Below are positions 1-5,966 of a stretch of DNA of 6,460 nucleotides, piece after piece. The notes beneath the pieces were generated by a model. That model saw only the letters and a list, made by a program, of their open reading frames with translations, made no database searches and was not told the origin of the DNA. The position numbers and the translations under genes are program-made. Positions within the stretch are counted from its first letter, which is position 1. Each line of letters begins with the position of its first letter. This DNA is from Actinomycetales bacterium (GTDB lineage: Bacteria > Actinomycetota > Actinomycetes > Actinomycetales > Actinomycetaceae), in NCBI GenBank assembly GCA_012513625.1, contig JAAZBW010000517.1, positions 1-6,460 on the forward strand, read 5' to 3'.

Positions 1-16
1 CCGCCCCGCCGAGCTG

Positions 17-571
17 TCAGCGGAGCGACTCCAGGTGGCTCACCATCTGGCTGTGGCCGATGGTGCCGATCTCGATCGCCTGGAGGACGCCGTGCGGATC
101 GATGAAATAGTGCACCGGGATCGCCGGCACGGCGTACGCCTGCGAGATGCCCTTCCCGGGATCCGGCACGTTCGTGTACGTCAGGCCGAGCCGCTCAGCG
201 AACTCGGTCACGGTGGGCGTGTCCTCCCCCAGGTAGACGGAGAGGATCTCCACCTCGTCTCCGAGCTCGGACTGGGCGATCTGCTGGATGTCCGGGATCT
301 CGGAGCGGCAGGAGGTGCACCACGTGGCGTTCACCACCACCCAGACCGGCCTGCCCTGGAGGTCGGAGAGCCGGAACTCCTCGCCCTCGATGGTGGTGGC
401 GGTGAAGCCTGGCGCGGGCGCTCCGATCTCCGGCAGGGTGCCTGCGGGCTCGTCCAGCGTCACGCTGCTCGTGGTACCGGTGGCGGGTGGATTCAGCCAC
501 AGGAAGAGGCCCACGATGGCGACGAGGAGCGCGAGGACTCCTGCCCCCTGGAGTACCGCAGTCCTACGCAT
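17..571 (-). CDS. TlpA/ResA-like membrane-anchored thioredoxin (cytochrome c maturation)
   Basis: 184-residue thiol-disulfide oxidoreductase of the TlpA/ResA/CcmG group, which reduces the cysteine pair of apocytochrome CXXCH motifs outside the membrane before heme attachment. Residues about 5-27 form an uncleaved membrane anchor, followed by a Thr/Pro/Gly-rich linker. The AhpC/TSA-like thioredoxin fold begins near residue 47 (APAPGF). The active site is WCTSC (Cys85, Cys88), and the cis-proline loop is VPAIPVHYFID (about 148-158). The start at 571 was chosen because its ATG overlaps the ccsA stop by eight bases (ATGCGTAG), so it can be translated by coupling. It also puts a short basic segment directly before the anchor. 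An ATG at 628 in the same frame would add 19 residues lying deep within ccsA. No clear Shine-Dalgarno precedes 571. The CXXC middle pair Thr-Ser is less usual than the Pro-containing pairs of ResA or CcmG. It is the last gene of the operon visible here. Family call is firm; the exact role is inferred from context. Confidence 0.9.
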   Translation of the reverse strand: MRRTAVLQGAGVLALLVAIVGLFLWLNPPATGTTSSVTLDEPAGTLPEIGAPAPGFTATTIEGEEFRLSDLQGRPVWVVVNATWCTSCRSEIPDIQQIAQSELGDEVEILSVYLGEDTPTVTEFAERLGLTYTNVPDPGKGISQAYAVPAIPVHYFIDPHGVLQAIEIGTIGHSQMVSHLESLR

Positions 572-1475
572 ACGAGTGGAGGCCGCCAAAGAAGTGGTTG
601 CCGAAGTAGGCGAACAGGACCGTGGCAAAGCCGATGACCACGAGCCACGCGGCCTTCTTGCCGCGCCAGCCGCGCGAGACGCGGGCGTGGAGGTAGCCGG
701 ACCACACGAGCCACGTGACGAGCGCCGCGGTTTCCTTGGGGTCCCAGCCCCAGTAGCGGCCCCACGCGGACTCGGCCCAGATGGCGCCGAGGATGATCAT
801 CGCCGTGAGGATCGGGTAGGCGATCACGGCGGCCCGGTAGGAGACCTCGTCCAGCGCATCCGCGGAAGGGAGGACCTTCCACCTGAGGTACGGGCGCGCC
901 AGGTAGAGGGCGGCGGCCGCGAACGAGACGCAGAAGGCGCCGTAGGAGAGCATGGCCGTTCCCACGTGGAGCGACAGCATCAGGTTGTTCTGCAGGGCGG
1001 GCATGAGTGGGCGCACCGCGGTATCGAGGTTCATGCCATAGAGCAGGAGGCCCATCGCCACGCCGATCACCACGAGGGAGAGCGCACGCATGTGGTAGCG
1101 CCACTCGAAGTAGAGGTAGATGGCGATGATGGACCACACGAAGGCCATGGCGAACTCGTGCTGGTTCGAGAAGGGGCCGTGCCCGGTGACAGTGGCCCGC
1201 AGGATGATGTACGCGGTGATCGCCACGAGGGCGAGGACCGCGCACCAGGTGCCGAGCTTGTGGGCCGGCGTCCTACCGGTGGCGGCCCGCTCGGCGAGCG
1301 AGGGGGTGGGGTCAGCGAGCCCGCCTGCCGGACCACTCCCGACCGTGGCGGGAACCTTCTCGGAGGCCTCCACCTCGGCACGGCGTGCCGTGCTGAGTGC
1401 CCACAGATTTGCGAGCCAGGAAATGATGAGGAGCAGGAGCGCCCCCGCGAGCAGGTACTTGGCGGATTCAATCAC
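564..1475 (-). CDS. ccsA: Cytochrome c biogenesis protein CcsA/ResC (System II heme handling, WWD domain)
   Basis: 303-residue polytopic membrane protein, partner of ResB in the System II synthase that exports heme and attaches it to apocytochrome c. About eight membrane segments are visible (roughly 6-27, 75-93, 109-124, 129-147, 165-193, 217-235, 249-263, 273-292). The tryptophan-rich WWD signature is at 238-258 (WGRYWGWDPKE, then Trp255 and Trp258). Candidate heme-ligand histidines match the family pattern: His170 (LSLHVG) and His300 (GLHSY) on the outer side flanking the WWD segment, and His263 (YLHAR) in a membrane helix. The start is GTG at 1473-1475, which overlaps the resB stop by eight bases (GTGATTGA) and follows a GGAG with seven bases of spacing. 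A hydrophilic, Ala/Pro/Gly-rich stretch at about 32-72 follows the first helix and is not part of the core. Length is normal for a separate, unfused CcsA. The 3' end overlaps the thioredoxin gene. The call is firm. Confidence 0.95.
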   Translation of the reverse strand: MIESAKYLLAGALLLLIISWLANLWALSTARRAEVEASEKVPATVGSGPAGGLADPTPSLAERAATGRTPAHKLGTWCAVLALVAITAYIILRATVTGHGPFSNQHEFAMAFVWSIIAIYLYFEWRYHMRALSLVVIGVAMGLLLYGMNLDTAVRPLMPALQNNLMLSLHVGTAMLSYGAFCVSFAAAALYLARPYLRWKVLPSADALDEVSYRAAVIAYPILTAMIILGAIWAESAWGRYWGWDPKETAALVTWLVWSGYLHARVSRGWRGKKAAWLVVIGFATVLFAYFGNHFFGGLHSYA

Positions 1476-2940
1476 GGTCCATCTCCGTTCTCTTCAGGGC
1501 GAACTCCCGTGGTTCACCAACAGCGGTGAGGAGGCCCCTGAACTGGCGCTCCTGCATGGGGTCGAGGCGGTCTACCGCCGCCACGCGGACGAGGTGCCCC
1601 TCGCCCTCGGGAGTGATCCGCAGCCAGAGCCGCCGGTGGCGGAAGCCGAAAGTGCAGCACATGCCGAGCACGAGGAGGGCGGAGCCCGTCCAGATCCACG
1701 GAACACCGGGATCCGTGGCCACGGTGATCCCCGTGAACTTGGTCTCCCGCTCGAACGCGAACGTGGTCCCGCCCACGCCGATCGTCTCGCCGGGGACCAT
1801 GAGCTCCTCCACGATAGGTTCCGGCTCGGTCTGGCCGAGTGGGAAGACCACGAGGGTCATCTCTCCGGGGGCCATGGAGCCGTCCGTGCGCCCGGAGGCC
1901 GGGGTGTAGGCGCGGACCTCGTAGCCGAGCTCAGCGATCTCGATGATCCCGACTGCGTACTGGCCGTTGGAACTGGAGTAGTCGAGTGGGATTCCCTGGT
2001 CCCACAGGAGGGTACCGTTCGGATCTGTGATGGTGAGGGCCACGGCGGCCCCGAAGTGGGTCTGGTGGAAACGGATGTCCTCGTACCTCAGTGGCGTGTT
2101 GACGCGGATCTCCTGGTCCGCCACCACCTCTCCGCCGTCCCGGAGGATGAGGTGGCTCACGTAGTCGAGTGGGCTGCCGTCCGGGTTGTAGGTGTCCGAG
2201 AATGAGACCACCTCCAGGGTGAGGTCCTCGCGGACCTCGAGCTCCGCCGTCGAACCCACGGCGATCGGGACGTAGCTCTCGTAGCCCGCCAGCGAGGTGA
2301 TGAGCATGCCCACGATGATCACCACGAACGCGGCGTGCGCGGCGGCGGTGCCGAACGGGCCCCAGCGGAACCGATCGGCGTAGAGGCTCGTGTGGGTGGA
2401 CCCCTCATCGTCCACCACGCGGAAGCCCCTGGCCTTCACGGCGCTGACGGCGGCGGCGTAGGCGGCCTCGGTGTCCCCGGGCACGTAGCTGGAACCGTAG
2501 GCCGCCGCGTGGCGGAAGAACCCCTCCGAGACGCGCACGTTCGGCTGGGTGGCCCGCTTCCACAGCTGGGGCAGCCGGTGCGTGGTGCAGGCGATGATGC
2601 TGAGCGTGAGGAGCACCGAGATGCTCACGAACCACACGGACGAGTAGATGCTGAACAGTCCGAGCGAGTTGAAGAGGTCCGTCAGTCCGCCGAACCGTTC
2701 ACGTGCCTGCGCGATCCACTCGCCGTAGCGCTCGGGGTCCTCGCGGACGCCCGCCGGGATCTGGGGGATCACAGTGCCGAGGAGGGCGAGGAACGCCATC
2801 ACGAGGAGGATGACGAGCCCGGTCACCTTCGAGTGCAGGAACCGGTAGATCGCGAGGGGAATCTCCGCCCACACGGAGCGGCTGGGCGGAGCGGGGGTCT
2901 GTGGGCCTGCAGAGGTCCGGTCAACAACGTCCTGTGCCAT
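1468..2940 (-). CDS. resB: ResB family cytochrome c biogenesis protein (CcsB, System II)
   Basis: 490-residue membrane protein, the ResB/CcsB half of the System II cytochrome c synthase. It works with CcsA to receive apocytochrome and complete heme ligation on the outer face. Four membrane segments are visible (about 39-59, 102-119, 197-218, 413-431), with a large extracytoplasmic domain between the third and fourth, the standard ResB layout. Family motifs include LLGTVIPQ in the first helix, DRFRWG before the third, His202 in the third helix (AHAAFVV, a candidate transmembrane heme ligand) and NTPLRYEDIRFHQTHFG at about 281-297. The C-terminal tail after 432 is cytoplasmic. Two start codons sit side by side, GTG at 2943 and ATG at 2940; ATG is preferred because it forms the usual TGATG stop-start overlap with the TPR gene, but GTG would add only one residue. 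No strong Shine-Dalgarno is seen, which fits coupled translation. The 3' end overlaps ccsA by eight bases. Family assignment is firm. Confidence 0.93.
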   Translation of the reverse strand: MAQDVVDRTSAGPQTPAPPSRSVWAEIPLAIYRFLHSKVTGLVILLVMAFLALLGTVIPQIPAGVREDPERYGEWIAQARERFGGLTDLFNSLGLFSIYSSVWFVSISVLLTLSIIACTTHRLPQLWKRATQPNVRVSEGFFRHAAAYGSSYVPGDTEAAYAAAVSAVKARGFRVVDDEGSTHTSLYADRFRWGPFGTAAAHAAFVVIIVGMLITSLAGYESYVPIAVGSTAELEVREDLTLEVVSFSDTYNPDGSPLDYVSHLILRDGGEVVADQEIRVNTPLRYEDIRFHQTHFGAAVALTITDPNGTLLWDQGIPLDYSSSNGQYAVGIIEIAELGYEVRAYTPASGRTDGSMAPGEMTLVVFPLGQTEPEPIVEELMVPGETIGVGGTTFAFERETKFTGITVATDPGVPWIWTGSALLVLGMCCTFGFRHRRLWLRITPEGEGHLVRVAAVDRLDPMQERQFRGLLTAVGEPREFALKRTEMDRD

Positions 2941-3869
2941 CACGAGTCCATGTTCTGCAGTGCCGTCAGGTGCGGCTCCACGTTCGCCGCCATGTCCGAA
3001 TCGGGCGAGAGCTCAATGACGCGCTCCCACGCGAGCTGGGCCGCCTCCAGGTCCGGCGGTTCGAGCGACCAGTAGAGGAAACCGAGGTTGTAGTGGGCGG
3101 TGGCGCTCTCGGGATCCAGTTCGATCACGGTCTCCCAGGCAGCCTGGGCGCCCTCGAGGTCCACCAGGTTGAAGCGGGAGACTCCGAGCATGAGGTAGGC
3201 CTCGGCGTCCTCGGGGGAAACCTCCACGAGCCGCTCACCCCACTCCGCCGCACCCTCGAAATCGGAGCCATCGAAGTGGAGGTCGGCGAGGGTGCGGAGT
3301 ACCTCCGGGTTGTCTGGATCCTCTGCGAGGAGTGCCTCCTGCTCGGCCACCGCTGCGGCATCCACACTGAGGACGGGGGGCGCGGCTGTCGCCACGGGAC
3401 CGGGCGCCTCGGCGTTGGAGGAGGTGGGTGCCGCGGTGGGCTCAACGAGGGGAGTGGGCGAGTTCCCGAACTGCTGGACGGCGAACACGAGCCCGATCAC
3501 GGCCGCGATGGTGACGGGCGGGGCCCACTTCTTCGCGGTGCGGCGTGCGGCTGCGCGGGTACCGGGCCGCAGCTGCGGCGTGGGACCCGGACGGCGATCT
3601 TCCACTTCCCCGATTTCGGCGAGCGGGTCCACCGCGCCGTCCGCATCTGCGATCTCCTCGACGACTGCGGGCGCACCCTCCACTTCTGCAGCAGGAGAGG
3701 CGTCCGGTGCCGCCGGGGCGTTCGCCCCGCCATCCGGTTCGTCCTGGGTCAGGATCGCAAGGAGCCGCGCGCGTGCTACCGCGACTGTGGCCTCGTCAGC
3801 GTCCGGGGGGAGGCCGAGTAGTTCCCGGACGCTGACTGTATGGCCTGGTGTGGTGGGGTCCTCAGTCAT
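2940..3869 (-). CDS. Membrane-anchored TPR protein, NrfG/CcmI-like apocytochrome chaperone
   Basis: 309-residue protein with three regions. Residues 1-115 are hydrophilic and probably cytoplasmic; 116-133 are one membrane helix preceded by a basic stretch (RAAARRTAKK); 134-309 are extracytoplasmic. After a Pro/Ala-rich linker, the outer part carries three tetratricopeptide-type repeats at about 187-220, 221-254 and 255-290, each ending in a VEVSPED / IELDPES / IELSPDS-like turn. NrfG and the C-terminal part of CcmI (CycH) are TPR domains that bind the C-terminus of apocytochrome c or apo-NrfA during heme attachment. Position between nrfA and resB supports the same job here, but that is inference. 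The N-terminal segment (VSVRELLGLPPDADE, 12-26) resembles the start of a J-domain but has no HPD motif; its role is unknown. The ATG start has AAGGA eight bases upstream, and the gene begins five bases after the nrfA stop. The stop overlaps the resB start. Other TPR scaffold roles cannot be excluded. Confidence 0.83.
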   Translation of the reverse strand: MTEDPTTPGHTVSVRELLGLPPDADEATVAVARARLLAILTQDEPDGGANAPAAPDASPAAEVEGAPAVVEEIADADGAVDPLAEIGEVEDRRPGPTPQLRPGTRAAARRTAKKWAPPVTIAAVIGLVFAVQQFGNSPTPLVEPTAAPTSSNAEAPGPVATAAPPVLSVDAAAVAEQEALLAEDPDNPEVLRTLADLHFDGSDFEGAAEWGERLVEVSPEDAEAYLMLGVSRFNLVDLEGAQAAWETVIELDPESATAHYNLGFLYWSLEPPDLEAAQLAWERVIELSPDSDMAANVEPHLTALQNMDS

Positions 3870-3874
3870 CTACC

Positions 3875-5386
3875 TCATCCTTCGCCGTTGGCGGCAGCCT
3901 CGGCCTCGGGCTCGTCCAGCTCGACCCGCACGCCCTGGCTCCGCAGGAAGTCCGCCACCGTGCCCACCTCGCCGCCCTCGAGGGCGAGCTCGCCCTGGAG
4001 GATGAAGTACTGGGCATCGTTGAGGATCCGCATCATGTACTGGTCGGCGTGGAAGCCGAAGCCGTTCTCCGAGTAGACGTAGTCGATGTAGAACTGCGCG
4101 GCCTGGTGGTAGGACTGCGCGAGCGCAAGGTCCTCGGCAGGCGTGCCGTCCGTCCTCGCCGTCTCGAGGTTGTCAATGAACACCATGAGCGCGTCCATCG
4201 CCACGTCACGCGAGTGCATGAAGTTGTCCTGGATCTTGACCACACGGTCGGTCAGGACTTCCTCGGAATCGTTGTGGCAGGTACCGCAGGAGGCGTTGAC
4301 GTTGAGCAACGGGCTCTGGATCTGGTGGTTGGACACCTTGTAGGAGCCTTCACGCTGGTACGGCATGTGGCAGTCCGCACAGCTCACGCCGGCGGAGGCG
4401 TGCACGCCCTCATTCCAGATCTCGAACTCCGGGTGCTGCGCCTTGATGATCGGCGTGCCGGCGATGGCATGCTCAAAGTCGATGTGGCCGTCCATGAGGT
4501 AGTAGCCGAGGATCTCCTCGAGCTTCATGCCGTTGGACCAGGGGAAGGTGAGGGTCTTGTCCTCGCCATCGAAGTAGTACTCCACGTGGCACTGGCCGCA
4601 CACGAACGAGCGCATCTCGTTCGCGGTGGCGTCACGGTTCACGTCATAGTCCTCGATACCCTCGAATGCCTTCAGGTCAGCGATGCCGGCGGCGAAGGCC
4701 GGGCGCGTGATCTGGAGTGCCATCGTGTCCGGATTGTGGCAGTCGATGCACGAGATCGGGTTGTCGAAGTGCTCCACGGCGTCCGTGTAGGACATCTTGT
4801 TCATCGCGTGGAAGCCAGCCTCCTGATCGCCGTCACCCAACTCGTCGAATCCGGCGGGGAGCGAGGCGTGGCAGTTGAGGCAGGTGCCGGGCTGGTTGAA
4901 CTCGGTGACGCGCAGTGTGTACATCTGGTCCTCGAGCATGAACTCGTGGCCGCGCGCGTGGCGGTAGTCAACGGAGAAGGCATAGCCCGCCCACATGGTG
5001 ACGAGGCGGGGGTCCTCCTCGAGTCGGGAGGAGGACACGATCGTGCGCGGATCCGTGTCCGTGGGAGTGTGCGGCGTCTCCACCGAGCCGCCGTGGCCGG
5101 GGGTGGGGCCCATCTCTGCGGTCCGCAGGAACATCTGGTACTGGACGGGGAAGTTCTGTCCCCACACGGCCGGGTCCACCGTGGTGACGTCCACGTCCAC
5201 CATGCGCGCGTACGGCACGTCCGCCTCCTGGCGGCGGTCCAGGACGTTCAGCAGCAGCGCTGTGATGCCGAACGTGAGGAACGCGGTGAGCGCCACCGCG
5301 GCCACGAGAAGTGGCGTGCGGGAACGCCGCGGAGGGGCCGCGTCCTCTGACGTGGTAAGCCGGGGGGTCTCGACTGGTTCACTCAT
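3875..5386 (-). CDS. nrfA: Cytochrome c nitrite reductase, pentaheme catalytic subunit NrfA (CXXCH-type active-site heme)
   Basis: 503-residue ammonia-forming nitrite reductase that reduces nitrite to ammonium outside the membrane, with electrons from NrfH. It has five heme motifs: C169LNCH173, C213IDCH217, C263GQCH267, C336ADCH340 and C367GTCH371. The first, which carries the active-site heme, ends in His where classical NrfA has Lys. Catalytic residues match the E. coli pattern by motif and spacing: Arg159 (TLR), Tyr270 (CHVEYYF) and His318 (KAQHPE). The Tyr-His spacing of 48 equals E. coli Tyr216-His264, and Arg-Tyr is 111 against 110. The calcium-site residues Glu269, Tyr270, Lys315 and Gln317 are also present. 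The conserved EDPRLV-MWAGY stretch (about 124-135) is visible. Residues 25-47 form an N-terminal membrane anchor after a basic RRSR, with no clear cleavage site. The C-terminal third lacks hemes and is helical, as expected for the dimer interface. The ATG at 5386 follows GAGGA and lies 11 bases after the nrfH stop; the frame stays open to 5719, but that part only shadows nrfH. Confidence 0.97.
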   Translation of the reverse strand: MSEPVETPRLTTSEDAAPPRRSRTPLLVAAVALTAFLTFGITALLLNVLDRRQEADVPYARMVDVDVTTVDPAVWGQNFPVQYQMFLRTAEMGPTPGHGGSVETPHTPTDTDPRTIVSSSRLEEDPRLVTMWAGYAFSVDYRHARGHEFMLEDQMYTLRVTEFNQPGTCLNCHASLPAGFDELGDGDQEAGFHAMNKMSYTDAVEHFDNPISCIDCHNPDTMALQITRPAFAAGIADLKAFEGIEDYDVNRDATANEMRSFVCGQCHVEYYFDGEDKTLTFPWSNGMKLEEILGYYLMDGHIDFEHAIAGTPIIKAQHPEFEIWNEGVHASAGVSCADCHMPYQREGSYKVSNHQIQSPLLNVNASCGTCHNDSEEVLTDRVVKIQDNFMHSRDVAMDALMVFIDNLETARTDGTPAEDLALAQSYHQAAQFYIDYVYSENGFGFHADQYMMRILNDAQYFILQGELALEGGEVGTVADFLRSQGVRVELDEPEAEAAANGEG

Positions 5387-5397
5387 GGTTTCCTCAC

Positions 5398-5865
5398 CTA
5401 CAGGTGTCCGACATCTGCGTGGCATCTGATGCAGGAGATCTGGTCTCCTGACGTTCTGGTCATGTTCACGTCCGCCACCATGTCTCCGTGGCAGTAGACG
5501 CAGGCGTCCTCGACGTACTTCCGGGACAGGTTGGAGATCTCGAGGTTCTCGGGGTGGTCCCCGGTGGTGAAGGCATAGGCGTGGCGGAAGCCGAGCACGC
5601 CCTTCACCGCGTACTTCTCCACGATGTTCCCGTGGGGCATGTGGCAGTCGTTGCAGGTGGCGACGTTGGCGTGGGAGCCCCGCTGCCAGGACTCGTGCCA
5701 GTCCTCCATGATGTGGCACTGGGCGCAGGTTGCCGGATCCGAACCGAGGTAGGCCCAGCCGCCGGCATAGCCGAACGTGAACAGGCCCACTCCAAGGAGT
5801 GATCCACCCACCCAGATTGCTGCCGCCGCGAGGAGGCGGGAGGTGCTCATCCTGCCGATCTTCAC
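5398..5865 (-). CDS. nrfH: Tetraheme quinol dehydrogenase NrfH (NapC/NirT family)
   Basis: 155-residue membrane-anchored tetraheme cytochrome that oxidises menaquinol and passes electrons to NrfA. One membrane helix spans about 12-38. Four heme motifs follow: C47AQCH51, C71NDCH75, C122VYCH126 and C145IRCH149. Heme 1 has the CXXCHXM arrangement (Met53) that supplies the unusual methionine ligand of NrfH. Lys88 in VKGVLGFRH aligns by eye with the quinol-site Lys82 of Desulfovibrio vulgaris NrfH. His95 occupies the place of its Asp89, as in the Wolinella protein as I recall it. SDPATCAQCHIM is also close to the Wolinella form. Length is near that of known NrfH (about 160-180), and the protein ends six residues after the last heme motif. 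The start is GTG at 5865 with AAAGGG seven bases upstream; an in-frame ATG at 5850 has a GCAGG directly against it and is less likely. First gene of the operon. Confidence 0.95.
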   Translation of the reverse strand: MKIGRMSTSRLLAAAAIWVGGSLLGVGLFTFGYAGGWAYLGSDPATCAQCHIMEDWHESWQRGSHANVATCNDCHMPHGNIVEKYAVKGVLGFRHAYAFTTGDHPENLEISNLSRKYVEDACVYCHGDMVADVNMTRTSGDQISCIRCHADVGHL

Positions 5866-5872
5866 GCTCTCA

Positions 5873-5878
5873 CCCTTT
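5873..5878 (-). promoter_or_regulatory. Ribosome binding site of nrfH, deciding a GTG start
   Basis: On the minus strand AAAGGG lies seven bases before the GTG at 5865. The competing ATG at 5850 has no Shine-Dalgarno at usable spacing, so this site favours the GTG start. Confidence 0.6.
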
Positions 5879-5888
5879 CGCCACTCGA

Positions 5889-5904
5889 CCGACGTCCACG
5901 TCGG
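5889..5904. repeat. Perfect 7-bp dyad just upstream of nrfH
   Basis: CCGACGT and ACGTCGG flank a CC spacer (plus-strand reading), giving a 16-base symmetrical element. Its near edge is 23 bases upstream of the nrfH start codon. As DNA it could be an operator for a dimeric regulator. As RNA it could form a six-pair hairpin with a four-base loop just ahead of the ribosome binding site. Which of these applies, if either, is unknown. Confidence 0.5.
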
Positions 5905-5909
5905 CCCCC

Positions 5910-5922
5910 GCTCGCTTCGAGC
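5910..5922. repeat. Short hairpin in the nrfH upstream region
   Basis: GCTCG and CGAGC flank a three-base CTT spacer. A T-rich TACATTTT follows on the plus strand, but there is no plus-strand gene to terminate. In nrf leader RNA it would form a small stem next to the dyad at 5889-5904. It could be coincidental in GC-rich DNA. Confidence 0.35.
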
Positions 5923-5931
5923 TACATTTTG

Positions 5932-5958
5932 AGGCTATCCGGGCAGGTCAGGGGTCAC
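5932..5958 (-). promoter_or_regulatory. Possible weak sigma-70-type promoter for the nrf operon
   Basis: On the minus strand a GTGACC (5953-5958, sharing TGAC with the -35 consensus) is separated by 15 bases from TAGCCT (5932-5937, fitting TANNNT). The start codon would be about 66 bases downstream. The spacing is short, the match is weak, and CTGACC at 5946-5951 gives an alternative -35. The promoter has to lie in this intergenic region if nrf is separate from the kinase gene, but its exact place is uncertain. Confidence 0.22.
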
Positions 5959-5966
5959 GGGGGATT

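Noticed and set aside
572..628. Upstream ATG for the thioredoxin-like gene
   Set aside because: It would add 19 residues lying inside ccsA and push the membrane anchor inward. The ATG overlapping the ccsA stop explains the protein better.
288..1529. Long plus-strand open frame of 413 codons
   Set aside because: It lies antisense to the thioredoxin and ccsA genes, which have clear family motifs. Its translation is Arg/Gly/Glu-rich and low in hydrophobic structure, typical of an opposite-strand shadow in GC-rich DNA.
3848..5350. 500-codon plus-strand open frame opposite nrfA
   Set aside because: The His/Val/Glu-rich repetitive translation is the mirror of the nrfA codons, with no recognisable domain. 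NrfA on the other strand is unambiguous.
5578..5583. His95 in NrfH in place of the quinol-site Asp89 of Desulfovibrio vulgaris
   Set aside because: It first looked like a changed quinol pocket, but the Wolinella NrfH as I recall it also has His at this position, so this is normal variation.
5387..5719. N-terminal extension of nrfA to an upstream ATG
   Set aside because: The extra 111 residues are an out-of-frame reading of nrfH, rich in Arg and Pro. The ATG at 5386 has its own Shine-Dalgarno and is followed directly by a membrane anchor.
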